64,000 nt of DNA from Hydractinia symbiolongicarpus (taxonomy: Eukaryota > Cnidaria > Hydrozoa > Anthoathecata > Hydractiniidae), in assembly GCF_029227915.1 (NCBI RefSeq), contig NC_079886.1, positions 4,464,001 through 4,528,000 on the forward strand, given 5' to 3'. The position numbers and the translations under genes are program-made. Numbering within the stretch: position 1 is the stretch's first letter; each line of letters begins with the position of its first letter. This document shows positions 1 to 12,870 of the stretch, piece by piece. Under the pieces are notes generated by a model that worked only from the letters and a program-made list of their open reading frames with translations, did not search any database and was not told the DNA's origin.

Positions 1-618
1 TGCAGCAAATATTGGTGGTCCATATTTATCCGAAAAGAGCTTTAGGAGTGAGAAATTATTGAGGCTGAAAAGTCCCCTATACAACATCAATCCGACAAAA
101 GCTTGAATCTCGTCGATTATCGTGATTTTCATAAACGACTGCAATTTTTCTTCCGAAAGCGATGCACGTAAGTTATTAATTTTTCTGTTAGTATTTTCTA
201 GTATTAGTTCAAACATTTCTTTGGTAAAAAACATGTGAAATGCATCAATAGGTTCACAAGTATTTCTAGCGCCCTGGGCACTGGACCTGGTTTGTCTTTT
301 ATAACGTCAGCCCTTCTTTGTCGACCGATATTGTCTGGTTTCTGGTTTGAAAAGTTATATATAAGTGTTTTCTTTTTATCCTGTTTATTTTCAATGATCC
401 CTTTCATTTTTTTACCTTTTCAGGAATATTCATTGGCTGGTAGCTGGACTCATCTAGAGCAGATTCTATGGAATGGACTTTTCTTTGATAAGTTAGCATT
501 CTTTTTGGGTAACGTGGGTTGGGGTTGAGTTCTTCATCAATATCGCTGGCGTTGTTCTGTACTACCATATTTTGCTCCTCATCAGACTCACCATGATCTT
601 CCTCAGGAATTTGTAAGT

Positions 619-1095
<477 letters not shown>

Positions 1096-1550
1096 CTTCA
1101 TTCTCATTTCCATTTAGATCATTTAGATCATTTTCATCATCAGTGTCGTCTGCGTCTTCATCGTTGTAGACAAATTGCAGGATGTCGTTTACTGCATCTT
1201 GAGCAGATATTTTTTGCCGTTTCATTATTATAATTTATTACTGAAATTGTAATGAATATATATAAAAACAGTTAGAAATATATTAGAAAGAGTCACGGAA
1301 ACATTGGAAGAGCATATGCTTAATATTTTTGTGAAGATTTTGTATGTAGGAGTCGCCCGAAAACAACAAAAATCTTCAAAAAATTTAATTTCTGACCGGT
1401 CATGACAAACCGTTAAAATTAGCAGCATTTTTTATTTTAATTCTTTTTTTTTACCAGAAACCGGTTCTAAATATAAAAAAAATAGAAGTCAGGCGGTTTC
1501 ACATTGAACGGTGCCCTCAAAAAATAATGGCGGCTTTTTAAAAACAATAT

Positions 1551-1587
1551 GTGCTGCAACAGCGCGGCACTGTATGAATAGGGTTAA
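1551..1587. repeat. Copy 1 transposon terminus: sub-terminal repeat, 1-bp spacer, TIR and TTAA target site
   Basis: Plus strand shows a 20-bp sub-terminal repeat (1551-1570), one base, then GTATGAATAGGG (1572-1583) and TTAA (1584-1587). It is identical to the corresponding end of copy 2. TTAA is the obligatory target of piggyBac transposases and here coincides with position 1-4 of the satellite monomer. Confidence 0.92.
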
Positions 1588-1908
1588 CAGTGAAACGATT
1601 GACTGTGGGACTTAATTGAACTGATTTTGGACTTTAACTTCATAAATGTGATAATTGAGACAATTGGACTCCATGAAATAACATTCTTCTTAAATTGGCA
1701 TGATTGACGGAACTCAGCGATTACACTGGGCGCTGTGGTACCAATCCTAGCCGCTATCGCTCGCCGAAGAAGTTGAGACATTTTCAAAAACTAAATTTCA
1801 TTGACTTTCTAACGGTATCAGTCCGTTTCAGTTACAACGCTTGGGTCACATTTTCGTGCCAACATGTATTTAGCGATATTTTTCTCATATTACTAGGTTG
1901 CATCGCTT
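1584..1908. repeat. Shortened 325-bp monomer (48-bp deletion) next to copy 1
   Basis: The first monomer after the transposon lacks 48 bp between two CTGTGGTA motifs found in the full-length parent, leaving one CTGTGGTA fused to CCAATCCTAG. The same deletion is present beside copy 2 at 13229-13553. Confidence 0.9.
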
Positions 1909-3026
1909 TTAACACTGAAACGATTGACTGTGGGACATACTTGAACTGATTTTGGACTTTAACTTTATAAATGTGATAATTGAGACAATTGGGCTCCACG
2001 AAATAACATTATTCTGAATTTGACATGATTGCTAGAACTCAGCGATTACACTGGGCGCTGTGGTAGCGCGTCATTTAAAAATTTAGATAAATAAGTCCTT
2101 TTTTACTGCGGAACCAATCCTAGCTGTTAGCGCGCGGTGAAGAAATAGAGACAGTTTTAAAAACTACATTTCATTGATTTTCAAACGGTATCAGTCCGTT
2201 TCAGTTACAACGGTTGCGTCACATATTGGTACCAACATGTATTTAGCGATAGTGTTCTGATACTACTAAGTTACATCGCTTTTAACAGTGAAACGATTGA
2301 CTGTGGGACTTAATTGAACTGATTTGGGACTGTGACCTTACAAATGTGATGAATGAGACAAATGGACTCCATGAAATAACATTCTTCTTAAATTGGCATG
2401 ATTGCCAGTGCTCAGCGATTACACTGGGCGCTGTGGTAGCGCTTCATTTAAAAATGCAAATAAATAAGTCATTTTTTACTGTGGGTCCAATCCTAGGCGT
2501 TATCGCACGCTGAAGAAATTGAGACAGTTTCAAAAACTACATTTCATTGACTTTCTAACGGTATCAGTCCGTTTCTGCTACAACGGTTGGGTCACATCTT
2601 TGTACCAACATGTATTTAGCGATATTTTTCTGATATTACTACGTTGCATCCCTTTTAACAGTGAAACGATTGACTGTGGGACTTACTTGAACTGATTTTG
2701 GACTTTAACTTTTTAAATGTGATAATTGAAACAATTGGACTCCATGCAATAACATTCTTCTTAAAATGGCATGATTGACGGAACTTAGCGATTACACTGG
2801 GCGCTGTGGTAGCGCTTCATTTAAAAATGTAGATAAATAAGTCATTTTTTACTGTGGTACCAATCCTAGCCGCTATCGCACGCCGGAGAAGTTGAGAAAT
2901 TTCAAAAACTACATTTCATTGACTTTCTAACGTTGTCAGCCCATTTGAGTTACAACAGTTGGGTCACATTTTCGTACCAACATGTATTTAGCGATATTTT
3001 TCTGATATTACTAGGTTGCATCGCTT

Positions 3027-6000
3027 TTAACAGTGAAACGATTGACTGTGGGATTTAATTGAACTGATTTTGGACTGTGACCTTACAAATGTGATGAATA
3101 GACAATTGGACTCAATGGAATAACACTCTTCTTAAATTGGCATGATTGCCGGTACTCAGCGATTACACTGGGAGCTGTGGTAGCGCTGCATTTAACTTTA
3201 TAAATGTGATAATTGAGAAAATTGGACTCCACGAAATAACATTATTCTGAATTTGACGTGATTGCTAGAACTCAGCGATTACACTGGGCGCTGTGGTAGC
3301 GCGTCATTTTAAAATTTAGATAAATAAGTCCTTTCTTACTGCGGGACCAATCCTAGCTGTTAGCGCGCGCTGAAAAAATAGTGACAGTTTCAAAAACTAC
3401 ATTTCATTGACTTTCTACCTGTATTAGTCCGTTTGAGTTTCAACGGTTGGGTCACGTAATCGTACAAACATGTATTTTGCAATATTTTTCTGATATTACT
3501 AGGTTGCATCGCTTATAACAGTGAAGCGATTTACTGTGGGATTTATTTGAACTGATTTTGAACTGTGACCTTATAAATGTGATAAATGATACAATTGGAC
3601 CCCAAGAAATAACATTCTTCTTAAATTGACATGGTTGCCGGAACTCAGCATTTACACTTGGAACTGTGGTAGCGTTTCATTTAAAAACTTAGATAAATAA
3701 GTCATTTTTTACTGTAGGACCAATCCTAGCCGTTAGCGGGAGGTGAAGAAATAGAGACAGTTTTAAAAACTACATTTCATTGATTTTCAAACGGTATCAG
3801 TCCGTTTCTCTTACAACGGTTGCGACACATATTCGTACCAACATGTGTTTAGCGATATTTTTCTGATATTACTAAGCTGTATCGCTTTTAACAGTGAAAC
3901 GATTGGCTGTGGGACTTAATTGAACTGATTTTGGACTTTAACTTTTTAAATGTGATAATTGAAACAATTGGACTCCATGCAATAACATTCTTCTTAAATT
4001 GACATGATTGGCGGAACTTAGCGATTACACTGGGCGCTGTGGTAGCGCTTCATTTAAAAATGTAGATAAATAAGTCATTTTTTACTGTAGGACCAATCCT
4101 AGCCGTTATGGCACGCTGAAGAAGTAGAGACAGTTTCAAAAACTACATTTCATTGACTTTCTAACGGTATCAGTCCGTTTCTGTTACAACGGTTGCGTCA
4201 CATATTCGTGCCAACATGCATTTAGCGATATTTTTCTGATATTACTAGGTTGCATCGCTTTTAACAGTGAAACGATTGACTGTGGGATTTAATTGAACTG
4301 ATTTTGGACTGTGACCTTACAAATGTGATGAATAGACAATTGGACTCCATGAAATAACACTCTTCTTAAATTGGCATGATTGCCGGTACTCAGCGATTAC
4401 ACTGGGCGCTGTAGTAGCGCTTCATTTAACTTTATAAATGTGATAATTGAGACAATTGGACTCCACGAAATAACATTATTCTGAATTTGACATGGTTGCT
4501 AGAACTCAGCGATTACACTGGGCGCTGTGGTAGCGCGTCATTTTAAAATTTAGAGAAATAAGTCCTTTCTTACTGCGGGACCAATCCTAGCTGTTAGCGC
4601 GCGCTGAAAAAATAGTGACAGTTTCAAGAACTACATTTCATTGACTTTCTACCTGTATTAGTCCGTTTGAGTTTCAACGGTTGGGTCACGTAATCGTACA
4701 AACATGTATTTTGCAATATTTTTCTGATATTACTAGGTTGCATCGCTTATAACAGTGAAGCGATTTACTGTGGGATTTAATTGAACTGATTTTGAACGGT
4801 GACCTTATAAATGTGATGAATGAGACAATTGGACTCCAAGAAATAACAATGTTCTGAATTTGACATGATTGCTAGAACTCAGCGATTACACTGGGCGCTT
4901 TGGTAGCGCTTCATTTAAAAATGCAAATAAATAAGTCATTTTTCACTGTAGGACCAATCCTAGCCGTTATGGCACGCTGAAGAAATAGAGACAGTTTCAA
5001 AAACTACATTTCATTGACTTTCTAACGGTATCAGTCCGTTTCCGTTACAGCGGTTGCGTCACATATTCGTGCTAACATGTATTTAGCGATATTTTTCTGA
5101 TATTACTAGGTTGCATCGCTTTTAACAGCGAAATGATTGACTGTGGGACATACTTGAACTGATTTTGGACTTTATCTTTATAAATGTGATAATTGAGACA
5201 ATTGGAATACATGCAATAACATTTTTCTTAAATTGGCATGATTGACGGAACTCAGTGATTTCACTGGGCGCTGTGGTACTGCGTCATTTAAATATGTAGA
5301 TATATAAGTCATTTTTTACTGTGGGTCCAATCCTAGCCGTTATCGCACGCTGAAGAAATTGAGACAGTTTCAAAAACAACATTTCATTGACTTTCTATCG
5401 GTATCAGTCCGTTTCTGTTACAACGGTTGCGTCACATATTTGTACCAACATGTATTTAGCGATATTTTTCTGATATTACTAGGTTGCATCGCTTTTAACA
5501 GTGAAACGATTGACTGTGGGATTTAATTGAACTGATTTTGGACTGTGACCTTACAAATGTGATGAATAGACAATTGGACTCCATGAAATAACACTCTTCT
5601 TAAATTGGCATGATTGCCGGTACTCAGCGATTACACTGGGCGCTGTAGTAGCGCTTCATTTAACTTTATAAATGTGATAATTGAGACAATTGGACTCCAC
5701 GAAATAACATTATTCTGAATTTGACATGATTGCTAGAACTCAGCGATTACACTGGGCGCTGTGGTAGCGCGTCATTTTAAAATTTAGAGAAATAAGTCCT
5801 TTCTTACTGCGGGACCAATCCTAGCTGTTTGCGCGCGCTGAAAAAATAGTGACAGTTTCAAGAACTACATTTCATTGACTTTCTACCTGTATTAGTCCGT
5901 TTGAGTTTCAACGGTTTGGTCACGTAATCGTACAAACATGTATTTTGCAATATTTTTCTGATATTACTAGGTTGCATCGCTTATAACAGTGTAGCGATTT

Positions 6001-6728
6001 ACTGTGGGATTTAATTGAACTGATTTTGAACTGTGACCTTATAAATGTGATAATTGAGACAATTGGACTCCAAGAAATAACAATGTTCTGAATTTGACAT
6101 GATTGCTAGAACTCAGCGATTACACTGGGCGCTGTGGTAGCGCTTCATTTAAAAATGCAAATAAATAAGTCATTTTTCACTGTAGGACCAATCCTAGCCG
6201 TTATGGCACGCTGAAGAAATAGAGACAGTTTCAAAAACTACATTTCATTGACTTTCTAACGGCATCAGTCCGTTTCCGTTACAGCGGTTGCGTCACATAT
6301 TCGTGCCAACATGTATTTAGCGATATTTTTCTGATATTACTAGGTTGCATCGCTTTTAACAGCGAAACGATTGACTGTGGGACATACTTGAACTGATTTT
6401 GGACTTTAACTTTATAAATGTGATAATTGAGACAATTGGACTCCATGAAATAACATTCTTCTAAAATTGGCATGATTGCCGGAACTCAGCGATTAAACTG
6501 GGCGCTGTGGTAGCGCTTCATTTAAAAATGTAGATAAATAACTCATTTCTTACTGTAGGAACAATCCTAGCCGTTATCGCACGCTGAAGAAATAGAGACA
6601 GTTTCAAAAACTACCTTTCATTGACTTTCTAACGGTATCAGTCCGTTTCAGTTACAACGTTTGCGTCACATATTCGTACCAACATGTATTTAGAGATATT
6701 TTTCTGATAATACTAGGTTGCATCGCTT
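3027..6728. repeat. HOR array: three 1,234-bp units anchored on a chimeric 488-bp monomer
   Basis: Units start at 3027, 4261 and 5495, with the next monomer start at 6729, so each unit is exactly 1,234 bp. Each unit is one 488-bp chimeric monomer (3027-3514, 4261-4748, 5495-5982) plus two ordinary 373-bp monomers. The chimera carries a 116-bp tandem duplication joined at CATTTAACTTTATAAATG (junctions near 3191, 4425 and 5659). Confidence 0.88.
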
Positions 6729-9711
6729 TTAACAGTGAAACGATTGACTGTGGGACTTACTTGAACTGATTCTGGACTTTAACTTTATAAATATGATAAT
6801 TGAGACAATTGGACTCCATGTAATAACCTTGTTCTTAAATTGGCATAATTGACGGAACTCAGCGATTACACTGGGCGCTGTGGTAGCGCTTCATTTAAAA
6901 ATTTGGATAAATAAGTCATTTTTTACTGTGGGACCAATCCTAGCCGTTATCACACGCTGAAGAAATAGAGACAGTTTCACACCCTTCATTTCATTGACTT
7001 TCTCACGATATCAGTCAGTTTGAGTTATAACGGTTGGGTCACATTTTCGTACCAACATGTATTTAGTGACATTTTTCTGATATTATTAGGTTACATCGCT
7101 TTTAACAGTGAAACGATTGACTGTGGGACTTAATTAAACTGATTTTGGACGGTGATCTTATAAATGTGATAAATGAGCCAATTGGACTCCATGAAGTAAC
7201 AATTTTCTTAATTTGACATGATTGCTGGAACTCAGCCATTACACTGGGCGCTGTGGTAGCGCTTCATTTAAAAATTTAGATAAATAAGTAATTTTTTACT
7301 GTGGGACCAATCCTAGCCGTTATCGCACGCTTAAGAAATAGACACAGTTTCAAAAACTACATTTCATTGACTTTCTAGCGGTATCAGTCCGTTTCAGTTA
7401 CGACGGTTGCGTCACATATTCGTACCAACATGTATTTAGCGATATTTTTCGGATATTACTAGGTTGCATCGCTTTTAACAGTGAAACGATTGACTGTGAG
7501 ATTTAATTGAACTGATTTTGGACTTTAACTTTATAAATGTGATAATTGAGACTATTGGACTCCACAAAATAACATTATTCTGAATTTGACTTGATTGCTA
7601 GAACTCAGCGATTACACTGGGCGCTGTGGTAGCGCGTCATTTAAAATTTTAGATAAATAAGTCATTTTTTACTGTAGGACCAATCCTAGCCGTTAGCGGG
7701 CAGTGAAAAAATAGAGACAGTTTTAAAAACTACATTTCATTGATTTTCTAACGGCATCAGTCCGTTTCAGTTACAACGCTTGCGTCACATATTCGTACCA
7801 ACTTGTATTTAGCGTTAATTTTCTGATATTACTAGGTTGCATCGCTTTTAACAGTGAAACAATTCACTGTGGGACTTAATTCAACTGATTTTGGAGTTTG
7901 CCTTATAATTGTGATAAATGAGACAATTGGACTCCAAGAAATAAAATTCTTCTTAATTTGGCATGATTGCCGAAACTCAGCGATTACACTGGGCGCTCCG
8001 TTAGCGATTTAATTACAAATTTAGATAAATGAGTCATTTTTTACTGTGGGACCAATCCTAGCCGTTAGCGCGCGCTGAAGAAATAGAAACAGTTTCAAAA
8101 ACTACATTTCATTTCCTTTCTAACGGTGCCAGTCCGTTTGAGTTTCAACGGTTGGGTCACGTAATCGTACAAACATGTATTTTGCTATATTTTTCTGATA
8201 TTACTAGCTTGCATCGCTTATAACAGTGAAGCGATTGACTGTGGGACTAAATTGAACTGATTTTGGACTATGACCTTATAAATGTGATAAATGACACAAT
8301 TGGACACCAAGAAATAACATTCTTCTTAACTTGACGCGATTGCCAGAACTCAGCCATTATACTGGGCGCTGCGGTAGCGCTTTTTTAAAAAATTTAGATA
8401 ATTGAATCATTTTTTACTGTCGGACCAATCGTAGCCGTTAGCGGGCAGTGAAGAAATGGAGAAAGTTTTAAAAACTACATATCATTTCCTTTCTAACGGT
8501 GTCAGTCCGTTTGAGTTGCAACGGTTGCGTCACATATTTGTACCAACATGTATTTAGCGATAGTGTTCTGATACTACTAAGTTGCATCGCTTTTAACAGT
8601 GAAAAGATCGACTGTGAGACTTAATTGAATTGATTTTGCAATATGAGCTTATAAATGTGATAATTGACACAATTGGACTCCACGAAATAACATTATTCTG
8701 AATTTGACATGATTGCCCGAACTCAGCCATTACACTGGGCGCTGTGGTAGCGTTTTAGTTAAAAATTCAGATAGATAAGTCACTTTTTACTGTGGGAGCA
8801 ATCGTAGCCGTTAGCGGGCGGTGAAGAAATGGAGACAGTTTCAAAAACTACATATTATTGAATTTCTAACGGCATCAGTCCGCTTCAGTTACAACGGTTG
8901 CGTCACATATTCGTACCAACTTGTATTTAGCGATATTTTTCTGATATTACTAGGTTGTATCGCTTTTAACAGTGAAACGATTGGCTGTGGGACTTAATTG
9001 AACTGATTTTGGACTTTAACTTTATAAGTGTGATAATTGAAACAATTGGACACCAAGAAATAACAATGTTCTGAATTTGACATGATTGCTAGAACTCAGC
9101 GATTACACTGGGCGCTGTGGTAGCGCTTCATTTAAAAATGCAGATAAATAAGTCATTTTTTACTGTGGGTCCAGTCCTAGCCGTTATCGCACGCTAAAGA
9201 AATGGAGACATTTTCAAAAACTACATTTCATTGACTTTCTAACGGTGTCAGCCCGTTTGAGTTACAACAGTTGGGTCACATTTTCGTACCAACATGTATT
9301 TAGCGATATTTTTCTGATATTACTAGGTTGCATCGCTTTTAACAGTGAAACAATTGACTGTGGGACTTAATTGAAGTGATTTTGGACTGTGACCTTACAA
9401 ATGTGATGAATGAGACAATTGGACTCCATGAAATAACATTCTTCTTAAATTGGCATGATTATCGGAACTCAGCGGTTAAACTGGGCGCTGTGGTAGCGCT
9501 TCATTTAAAAATGTAGATATATAAGTCATTTTTTACTGTGGGACCAATCCTAGCCGCTATCGCTCGCCGAAGAAGTTGAGACATTTTCAAAAACTAAATA
9601 TCATTGTCTTTCTAACGGTATCAGTCCGTTTCAGTTACAACGCTTAGGTCACATTTTCGTACCAACATGTATTTAGCGATATTTTTCTGATATTACTAGG
9701 TTGCATCGCTT
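6729..9711. repeat. Diverged satellite monomers left of transposon copy 2
   Basis: Eight 373-bp-class monomers with more scattered differences than the flanking HORs. Some share variants with the 35-38 kb region: CAATCGTAGCCGTTAGCGGGCGG near 8790, and an unusual GCGCTCCGTTAGCGATTT variant near 7995. No gene is seen. Confidence 0.85.
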
Positions 9712-9773
9712 TTAACCCTATTCATACCGTGTCACCGGGGTCTAACTGGTACCGTGCCGCGCTCTAACAGCAC
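9712..9773. repeat. 3' terminus of copy 2: TTAA, 12-bp TIR, 26-bp spacer, 20-bp sub-terminal repeat
   Basis: TTAA 9712-9715, TIR CCCTATTCATAC 9716-9727, spacer 9728-9753, then sub-terminal repeat 9754-9773. The sub-terminal repeat matches the opposite end at 17 of 20 positions in inverted orientation. Confidence 0.9.
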
Positions 9774-10457
9774 GGATGCCATAACTCTGGAACGACAAGT
9801 CCTTTTGATTTGAAATTTTGGATACACTTTATTTAACATAAAATGAATCCTTCGAGATAATAAAAAGCATATAAACTTACAAAATTATCCATAAAATGAC
9901 CTGGGAGTAATCGCGGTCGGCCGAAAACAGTAAAATATCTATGTCGTCCCTAAATCAACGGGACGGATGGAAAAAAAATTGAAAAAATAATATAACTTGG
10001 TTCTAGGCAAATAATATATACTAAATTAACCTAAAATCAAATTTGATTCAAGAAAACGTGATTTTAGACCTCCTCATGAAAAAGCGAGAAATATGAAAAA
10101 ATTTATACGGTCAAGTATGAATATTGCACGGTTGAGGTACATCACTATTGCGCCTACAACTGAATAAAAAATATTTTTCTTGATCTGAAATTTTGTATGA
10201 AGTATTCACAATACCTAATGAAACCACAAGAATCAGAAAAAGCTAAATTAGTCTGAAAAATTATCAAATAAATCAACATTTTCCAAAATTTTATACGTAA
10301 AAAGTAGGAAAATCAGGGTAAACGAAGTAAATTTCCATACTATATATCAGTAAAATATATAAAAAGCAGAGGAAATTTAGTAAAACTAGTTCCTAAAGTA
10401 GTAAATAAAAATAAAACAAGACAACTGGATGAAAAAAGTCAATTGCGCATTCAAAAG
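9774..10457 (-). other. Transposon 3' non-coding region
   Basis: AT-rich sequence between the transposase stop and the sub-terminal repeat. No ORF of note. A minus-strand AATAAA (plus TTTATT near 9828-9833) could serve as a polyadenylation signal, but this is weak in such AT-rich DNA. No other feature recognised. Confidence 0.6.
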
Positions 10458-12305
10458 TTAGTCCATACTACTATAGCAAATACGGACAAGATGTTTCTGA
10501 CATGTACTATTACCGCACGATTGACATAACGATTTTTGACTTAGTAATTTGTCTTGAGTTACACCATGTTCCATCCCTTCAATACAAATTTTGCATCTTC
10601 TTCTCCTTTCACCTACGGCGGGAAATCTAGCATTAACCGGTGTTGGGGTCACGGCATTCGGGATACCCATTGATGCAAGTGTCAATGCAATTTTCTGTTT
10701 GATGCCTGGCTTTAGGTTTGCCGGATCACGTTGCTTAATGAAAGGACCAACAAGACCGAAAACAAGGGACATTTCAAAATCAAAAGAATCCTGTTTCAAA
10801 GGATCAATTTTATTATTCAGCGCGAATAAAGTAGATGAATTTACACGTGCCATGTCGAGAATGTATGCGAATGCTACCATTGACCATTTTCGCGATTTGA
10901 ATTTGCTGGTGTAAAACCTCATCCGTTGGTCAACTATATCTGTCCCACCTTTGGTAAAATCATAAAGCTTGTACAGCATAGCTTTGTTCTTCCCATCGTC
11001 AATAGTGGTGCCAAGAAAGGGTCTGTAGGTAGAAAGGATCATTACATTCTTTTTTTTTTGTCGAGGTACTAACAACATCCGAACCCAAGATGAGATCGTT
11101 CTTGTCATCCCAATAAAATTTAGTCGAAAGGACTTCCCGCTTATCAACATTTTTGATATCCTTCGGTAAACCCCTTCTGTTTGCAATCAGGGTACCAATG
11201 CAAGTCACATGTTTTTCAGTGAGAAGCCATGTCGCAAGGGTAAATGTTGTGTAAAGGCGATCAAATGAGATGTTTTTACCTTCGAGCTTTTGATTGCTGT
11301 CAAGTCGATTGATCAGATACGTGGTTAAAATTTTCTGTACCTGGACGGTAAAATTCACCATCTGCAGCTTGTGGTTTGCCTGCATATGGTGTAGTTACAT
11401 ATGTATACGGGTAGCGAGCAGAATTCAACGACTTGAAAAGTAGCCCGTACTTTGCAGGTTTATTTGGATTGTACTGTTTAAAGGCGACCTGGCTTCGCAT
11501 AGGATACAGAGTTTCATCCAAGGACAAAAAGTCTGTTGCCTTCATAGATGTCATGCATTGCTCGTTGAACATTTCAAAAAGTTCTCGTGCAGCCGCAAAG
11601 CGATCTTGTTTCCAGCGTTCCGCACGTGTAGATTCGTCATCAAAACAAAAACACCGTAAAAGAAAAAAGAATCGGTTACGTGACATGGTTGCAGCAAATA
11701 TTGGTGGTCCATATTTATCCGAAAAGAGCTTTAGGAGTGAGAAATTATTGAGGCTGAAAAGTCCCCTATACAACATCAATCCGACAAAAGCTTGAATCTC
11801 GTCGATTATCGTGATTTTCATAAACGACTGCAATTTTTCTTCCGAAAGCGATGCACGTAAGTTATTAATTTTTCTGTTAGTATTTTCTAGTATTAGTTCA
11901 AACATTTCTTTGGTAAAAAACATGTGAAATGCATCAATAGGTTCACAAGTATTTCTAGCCCTGGGCACTGGACCTGGTTTGTCTTTTATAACGTCAGCCC
12001 TTCTTTGTCGACCGATATTGTCTGGTTTCTGGTTTGAAAAGTTATATATAAGTGTTTTCTTTTTATCCTGTTTATTTTCAATGATCCCTTTCATTTTTTT
12101 ACCTTTTCAGGAATATTCATTGGCTGGTAGCTGGACTCATCTAGAGCAGATTCTATGGAATGGACTTTTCTTTGATAAGTTAGCATTCTTTTTGGGTAAC
12201 ATGGGTTGGGGTTGAGTTCTTCATCAATATCGCTGGCGTTGTTCTGTACTACCATATTTTGCTCCTCATCAGACTCACCATGATCTTCCTCAGGAATTTG
12301 TAAGT

Positions 12306-12740
<435 letters not shown>

Positions 12741-12870
12741 CTTCATTCTCATTTCCATTTAGATCATTTAGATCATTTTCATCATCAATGTCGTCTGCGT
12801 CTTCATCGTTGTAGACAAATTGCAGGATGTCGTTTACTGCATCTTGAGCAGATATTTTTTGCCGTTTCAT
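12741..12870 (-). CDS. Transposase exon 1 (acidic N-terminus), copy 2
   Basis: Starts MKRQKISAQDAV at 12870 with A at -3. It encodes 43 residues plus one base of the next codon, and is rich in Asp, Glu and Asn, as is common at piggyBac N-termini. The open frame continues a further 20 codons past 12741 into (probable) intron before a stop. Splicing at the GTATAT donor (12740) rejoins a matching acidic frame. Copy 1 differs by one substitution in the Asp-rich run (Thr versus Ile). It belongs to the interrupted transposase gene and is not a separate gene. Confidence 0.7.

Larger units (their letters stand above)
1584..9715. repeat. Satellite block A, ~373-bp monomers (about 22 copies)
   Basis: Head-to-tail tandem repeat between the two transposon copies. 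Taking TTAACAGTGAAACGATTGAC as monomer start, successive starts at 1909, 2282, 2655 and 3027 give spacings of 373, 373 and 372 bp. Every monomer carries recognisable landmarks: ACTGTGGGAC, a GCGCTGTGGTAGCGC hairpin, CCAATCCTAGCC, and AACGGTATCAGTCCGTT. Positions 1584 to about 6425 match satellite to the right of copy 2. About 6426-9715 is a different, more diverged set of monomers. There is no gene in the block. Short ORFs such as 1704-1949 and 6279-6473 are repeat by-products. Confidence 0.97.

Noticed and set aside
1228-1428. 66-codon minus-strand ORF upstream of transposase exon 1 (also 12873-13073)
   Set aside because: It lies in the transposon 5' non-coding region in AT-rich DNA, with no recognisable motif and no splice continuity; it is probably chance and is preserved in both copies because they are recent duplicates.
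1704-1949. 81-codon plus-strand ORF and its twin at 13349-13594
   Set aside because: Both lie in the 48-bp-deleted satellite monomer; the deletion merely removes stops.
9640-9680. CENP-B box-like motif at TTTCGTACCAACATG in monomers
   Set aside because: The first half fits TTCGNNNNA, but the required CGGG part is absent (ATGT instead), so no CENP-B binding is claimed.
1584-9715. Satellite derived from the transposon
   Set aside because: Apart from TTAA at the junctions I see no similarity between the 373-bp monomer and any part of the element.
10591-11795. Plus-strand ORFs 10591-10914 and 11433-11795 inside the transposon
   Set aside because: They are antisense shadows of the transposase exon, whose minus-strand frame carries the family motifs.
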